Made by a program: the position numbers and the translations under genes
Assembly: GCA_946536955.1 (NCBI GenBank)
Contig: CAMNFJ010000140.1
Coordinates: 1 to 6,999 of the forward strand
Reading direction: 5' to 3'
Origin: CAG-791 sp002394525
GTDB lineage: Bacteria > Bacillota > Clostridia > Lachnospirales > Lachnospiraceae
DNA length: 6,999 nucleotides
The notes under the pieces: generated by a model
Told to the model about the DNA's origin: nothing
What the model saw: only the letters and a program-made list of their open reading frames with translations
The model's database searches: none
Shown: one piece after another, positions 4,595-6,999 of the stretch
How positions within the stretch are numbered: the first letter of the stretch is position 1
Layout of the letters: every line of letters starts with the position of its first letter

Positions 4595-6067
4595 ATGAAG
4601 AACGATCACCGAGGAAAACCGACGGCGGGGCCGTCGCCTGACTCCATCCTCCCTCCTGTTCACAAAAAACCAGAGCCATCCTATACCTATGACCGGCTTG
4701 ACCGGCTCTGGGACCGGTATCCCCGGTATCACGAGATGGAAGTTTTTTCCACAATGGAAACTCTGCTGGAGGAGCACGAGTCCTGGAAGGAGGATTTCGA
4801 GGGACTGGAGGAGGAGTACCGGGCAGGGCAGTACGACCGCTTCCTGGTCCAGCTGTCCTGGTCGGACCTGGCCTACCGGCAGGCGACGAGACGCCTGATC
4901 GAGGCGGCGGAGAAAAAAGCCCTAAATGCAGACGAGCCCGGACAGACGGAACTGCTAGCCATAGATGCAGATGAATCCGGAGATGCGGAGCTGCAAACCA
5001 CAGATGCAGATGAGTCCGGACAAACGGAACCGCAGACATCCGGGAGAAATCGGTCCGAAGCGGCGGAGCTGGGGACAGCCGGCGAAAAAGCGGGATCTGA
5101 AAAAAATGTCCTGCCCTGGTCGAATCCCTACGTCGAAGCCTTTATGAGCCAGTTTGCGGACCTGGACACGGACCGCCAGGCCTGCTTTCTCTTTCCGGAG
5201 AGCTTTGTCTCGCAGTTTTTTGTCATCGCGGAGGTCTGCAAGAGGGCAGAGGAATTTCGTCCGGTCAAAAGCCTTTTTCCGGATGAGGAGACCGTCCACT
5301 ACCTGGCGGTCTTTGACAAGCGGAACATGGACGATGTCCTGCTGATGTTCCACCTGCTCTATACCAATGCGTCCAGAGAGGTCTTTGGGGGATATTCTCT
5401 CTACGACTATCCCCTGATCTGGTATCAGACCCACCTTCAGGAGCAGGGCGTCGTGCTCCGTTCCCCCTACCTGCCGGACCGGATCGCCAAATATCTGGGG
5501 AATATCCCCTACTGCCATAATCCGGCCAAGACCGTGTACGTCCGCAGAAATATCGCTCATATGCTGGAATGCGGCTACTTCTCGTCCGAGCTGGAGATGT
5601 TTTTGTGCCTGACCAGGGTCATCATGCCCCTTTTTCAGTGGTGGTACACGGATATTGCCCTCTATGAGGAAAAGGACGGCTACCGGACCGCCTGGCGGCT
5701 GGAGCGGACAAAGATCCGGACCAGGCTCACGGCGGAGGGCGTCATCCGGCCCAAGTGGAAGCATGAGCTGTCCCTCTTTCACGCGGTCCGCAAAAGATAT
5801 CCGGACACCCTCTACCAGTACCGGCCGGACTGGCTCGGAAGACAGAGCCTGGACCTCTATATCCCTTCCCTGCAGACCGCCATCGAATACCAGGGCGTCC
5901 AGCACTATGTCCCGGTGGACTTTTTCGGCGGGGAGCAGGCGCTGGCCCAGCGGCAGGAGCTGGACCGGCAGAAAAAACAGTCCTGCCTGGAAAACCGGAT
6001 TCGGCTGATCGAATGGCCCTACAGCCTGGAACCCACGGACAAAAATGTGAGAGAAATGATCGGGTGA
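4595..6067 (+). CDS. Large protein with C-terminal PD-(D/E)XK nuclease-like domain
   Basis: This 490-residue protein starts at ATG 4595, 4 nt after the preceding stop. Upstream TTG starts (from 4550) would run inside the previous gene and are less likely. The last ~100 residues look like a restriction-endonuclease-like fold: E391 in KHELSLF, D420 in SLDLYIPSL, E431-Y-Q433 in AIEYQGVQHY, then a helix with D457 and K460/K461, and NRIRLIEWPY. This E/D/E-x-Q pattern is seen in Vsr-like and related nucleases. Before it lie an acidic N-terminal region (about 25-110), a 13-residue repeat linker (112-150) and a Trp/Tyr/Leu-rich helical part (about 175-385) that I do not recognise. No methyltransferase, helicase or zinc ribbon is seen. 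A DNA repair, defence or mobile-element role is inference only. The stop codon TGA lies within the first repeat of the following hairpin element. Confidence 0.8.
   Translation: MKNDHRGKPTAGPSPDSILPPVHKKPEPSYTYDRLDRLWDRYPRYHEMEVFSTMETLLEEHESWKEDFEGLEEEYRAGQYDRFLVQLSWSDLAYRQATRRLIEAAEKKALNADEPGQTELLAIDADESGDAELQTTDADESGQTEPQTSGRNRSEAAELGTAGEKAGSEKNVLPWSNPYVEAFMSQFADLDTDRQACFLFPESFVSQFFVIAEVCKRAEEFRPVKSLFPDEETVHYLAVFDKRNMDDVLLMFHLLYTNASREVFGGYSLYDYPLIWYQTHLQEQGVVLRSPYLPDRIAKYLGNIPYCHNPAKTVYVRRNIAHMLECGYFSSELEMFLCLTRVIMPLFQWWYTDIALYEEKDGYRTAWRLERTKIRTRLTAEGVIRPKWKHELSLFHAVRKRYPDTLYQYRPDWLGRQSLDLYIPSLQTAIEYQGVQHYVPVDFFGGEQALAQRQELDRQKKQSCLENRIRLIEWPYSLEPTDKNVREMIG
4928..5044 (+). repeat. Three 39-bp imperfect repeats in the linker
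   Basis: Three consecutive 39-bp units (4928-4966, 4967-5005 and 5006-5044) encode ADEPGQTELLAID, ADESGDAELQTTD and ADESGQTEPQTSG. They form an acidic, probably disordered linker between the N-terminal region and the rest of the nuclease-like protein. The 39-bp period equals that of the repeat at 815-892, although the sequences are unrelated. Confidence 0.8.
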
Positions 6068-6170
6068 GTCAGTGGGCTAGTCAGTGGGCGAGTCAGTGGG
6101 GACGTAACAGTTTGACTCATTTTGGATTAACCAAAACGAGTCAAACTGTTACGTCCCCACTGACTCACCC
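6064..6170. repeat. GAGTCA hairpin element, copy 2, between convergent genes
   Basis: Arms 6086-6125 and 6131-6170 match in 38 of 40 positions around a 5-nt loop (ATTAA), so the transcript would form a very long hairpin. The left side carries three 12-bp tandem units (TGAGTCAGTGGG, CTAGTCAGTGGG, CGAGTCAGTGGG) and the right side one. The core GAGTCAGTGGGGACGT is shared with copy 1, but the next bases differ (AACAG versus TTCAG) with compensating changes in the other arm. It fills the space between the stop codons at 6067 and 6178. It may stop transcription from both sides, although neither side has a U-tract. Confidence 0.88.
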
Positions 6171-6177
6171 TAACTGC

Positions 6178-6831
6178 TTATATCTTCTCCTGGCTCAGGA
6201 GCAGGCAGGCTGCTGTCAGCAGAAGGGCGGAGGCCCAGATCGTCCGGATCCCCAGGAAACCGGACAGAACACCGCCGATTCCCGCGCCGACAGCAAAGAT
6301 AAGGATGATCCCGTAAAAATGCATTGCCTTATGCAGTGCGTTTTTATTTTTTTCCCGCAGATAAATGGACAGACTCTCGGTCCCGCTGCGCAGATTTCCG
6401 ATGCACATGGTGCTGGCATAGCCGAAGCCGCGGACCTTGCGGAAGGTCTGGACCTGCATGGCGCAGGAAAAGGAGACCAGCATGTTGGCAAGCATATTGA
6501 ATTCCGCCGGCAGGAAGCCGACGACCCCCAGCATGAGGATCTCGATGACCAGCACGATCTGCTGCCAGCTGATGGACCTGCTCCTTTTAAAGCGGTTCTC
6601 GATCCGCTCGGCCGCAAAGACACCCAGGGCAAAGGCCAGCAGAGGAAAGGTATAGAGGAGGCCGGTGCCCCATTCCCCCATCATGAAATTCTGGCTCATC
6701 AGGACCACATTGCCCGTCTGCGCGTTGGCAAAGACGCGGCCCCGCACGTTGTAGGTGTAGGCATCCTGCAGTCCGCCCGAAAAAGAGAGCAGCGCGCTCA
6801 GGCGAAAGGTCTCGGAAGTCTGTGTCTGCAT
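6178..6831 (-). CDS. YoaK/DUF1275-family membrane protein
   Basis: From ATG 6831 the protein has 217 residues and about six predicted membrane segments. It carries the family's signatures in order: GGLQDAYTY (19-27), FANAQTGNVVLM (34-45), QVQTFRKVRG (126-135) and TMCIGNLRSG (141-150). The family is widespread in bacteria as small inner-membrane proteins; its transport or other function is not established. The start at 6831 is preferred because AGGAGG (complement of 6842-6847) precedes it. An upstream in-frame ATG at 6867 lacks a ribosome binding site and lies in a palindrome (6866-6875). Length and motifs are complete. It converges on the nuclease-like gene with only a hairpin element between them. 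Confidence 0.93.
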   Translation of the reverse strand: MQTQTSETFRLSALLSFSGGLQDAYTYNVRGRVFANAQTGNVVLMSQNFMMGEWGTGLLYTFPLLAFALGVFAAERIENRFKRSRSISWQQIVLVIEILMLGVVGFLPAEFNMLANMLVSFSCAMQVQTFRKVRGFGYASTMCIGNLRSGTESLSIYLREKNKNALHKAMHFYGIILIFAVGAGIGGVLSGFLGIRTIWASALLLTAACLLLSQEKI

Positions 6832-6865
6832 AAATGTCCAGCCTCCTGTTTCCTGTTTATTCTTC

Positions 6866-6927
6866 ATTGCGCAATACCCGTGACTTCAGTCGTGGGATAC
6901 GCGCGCAAGACTCGCGAGCGAGTCTTG
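6866..6927. mobile_element. Two adjacent hairpins resembling an IS200/IS605-type end
   Basis: CCCGTGACT (6877-6885) pairs with AGTCGTGGG (6888-6896), with two G·T pairs on the plus strand. Hairpins of the form CCCACGACT...AGTCGTGGG are common at ends of IS200/IS605-family elements in Firmicutes. A second perfect stem, CAAGACTCG (6906-6914) with CGAGTCTTG (6919-6927), follows 9 nt later. A palindrome, ATTGCGCAAT (6866-6875), abuts the first. No tnpA or tnpB is in the window, so this is either an element edge with the rest to the right, a solo end, or simply leader structure of the DUF1275 gene. Confidence 0.4.
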
Positions 6928-6947
6928 AATATCAGATCAACGCAGAT

Positions 6948-6976
6948 ATAGTAAAGAAAAATATTAATATTGTTAA
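6948..6976 (-). promoter_or_regulatory. Putative promoter of the DUF1275 gene
   Basis: On the minus strand, TTAACA (6976-6971) and TACTAT (6953-6948) are separated by exactly 17 nt, each close to the sigma-70 consensus. Transcription would start near 6941 and give a leader of about 110 nt that includes both hairpins at 6877-6927. The surrounding DNA is very AT-rich, so chance matches are easier here. Confidence 0.55.
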
Positions 6977-6999
6977 ATAATATATTTATATTTTAATAT

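Noticed and set aside
815..5044. Common origin of the two 39-bp protein repeats
   Set aside because: Both have a 13-residue period, but the sequences are unrelated, so the shared length is probably coincidence.
4955..5905. Minus-strand open frame of 316 residues inside the nuclease-like gene
   Set aside because: It is antisense to a longer frame with recognisable nuclease residues and has no supporting start signal.

Overview
The window looks like chromosomal DNA from a GC-rich gut Firmicute, most likely Lachnospiraceae or a close clostridial relative. This is inferred from the strong AGGAGG-type ribosome binding sites, the protein families present, and the hairpin-rich spacers; no rRNA or other taxonomic marker is present. 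Six coding units are supported.

Layout from left to right. (1) Positions 14-69 hold a strong intrinsic terminator hairpin belonging to a gene left of the window. It is followed by about 400 bases with no convincing gene. (2) A near-consensus promoter (478-506) leads into a ~210-nt leader that contains its own strong terminator (567-599). The leader precedes a secreted 460-residue protein (725-2107) with an Ala/Glu/Thr repeat stalk, two similar copies of one domain, and a third domain at the C-terminus. (3) A small XRE-type regulator (2371-2916) converges on a metallophosphoesterase (3008-3754, minus strand), and the two share a bidirectional terminator. (4) A two-gene unit follows on the plus strand: an NTF2/SnoaL-like gene whose reading frame appears broken near its start (4137-4590), then, 4 nt later, a 490-residue protein with a C-terminal PD-(D/E)XK nuclease-like domain (4595-6067). 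(5) A YoaK/DUF1275 membrane protein (6178-6831, minus strand) converges on that unit. Its likely promoter sits beyond two hairpins at the AT-rich right edge, one of which resembles an IS200/IS605-type end.

The most distinctive feature is a family of hairpin repeats built on GAGTCA. Two complete copies (3772-3894 and 6064-6170) have ~40-bp near-perfect arms sharing the core GAGTCAGTGGGGACGT. Their outer edges carry 12-bp tandem repeats of TGAGTCAGTGGG, and one copy supplies the stop codon of the nuclease-like gene. Shorter or decayed pieces of the motif lie near 2115-2237 and 4062-4095. A second hairpin family, with core GGTTTCCTGAT, provides the terminators at 14-69 and 2952-3008. These resemble non-autonomous palindromic repeats of the REP/MITE kind. 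No transposase is encoded in the window.

The genes do not form one obvious pathway. The region reads as a string of short accessory transcription units separated by repeat hairpins. No CRISPR array, tRNA, rRNA or complete transposon was found.
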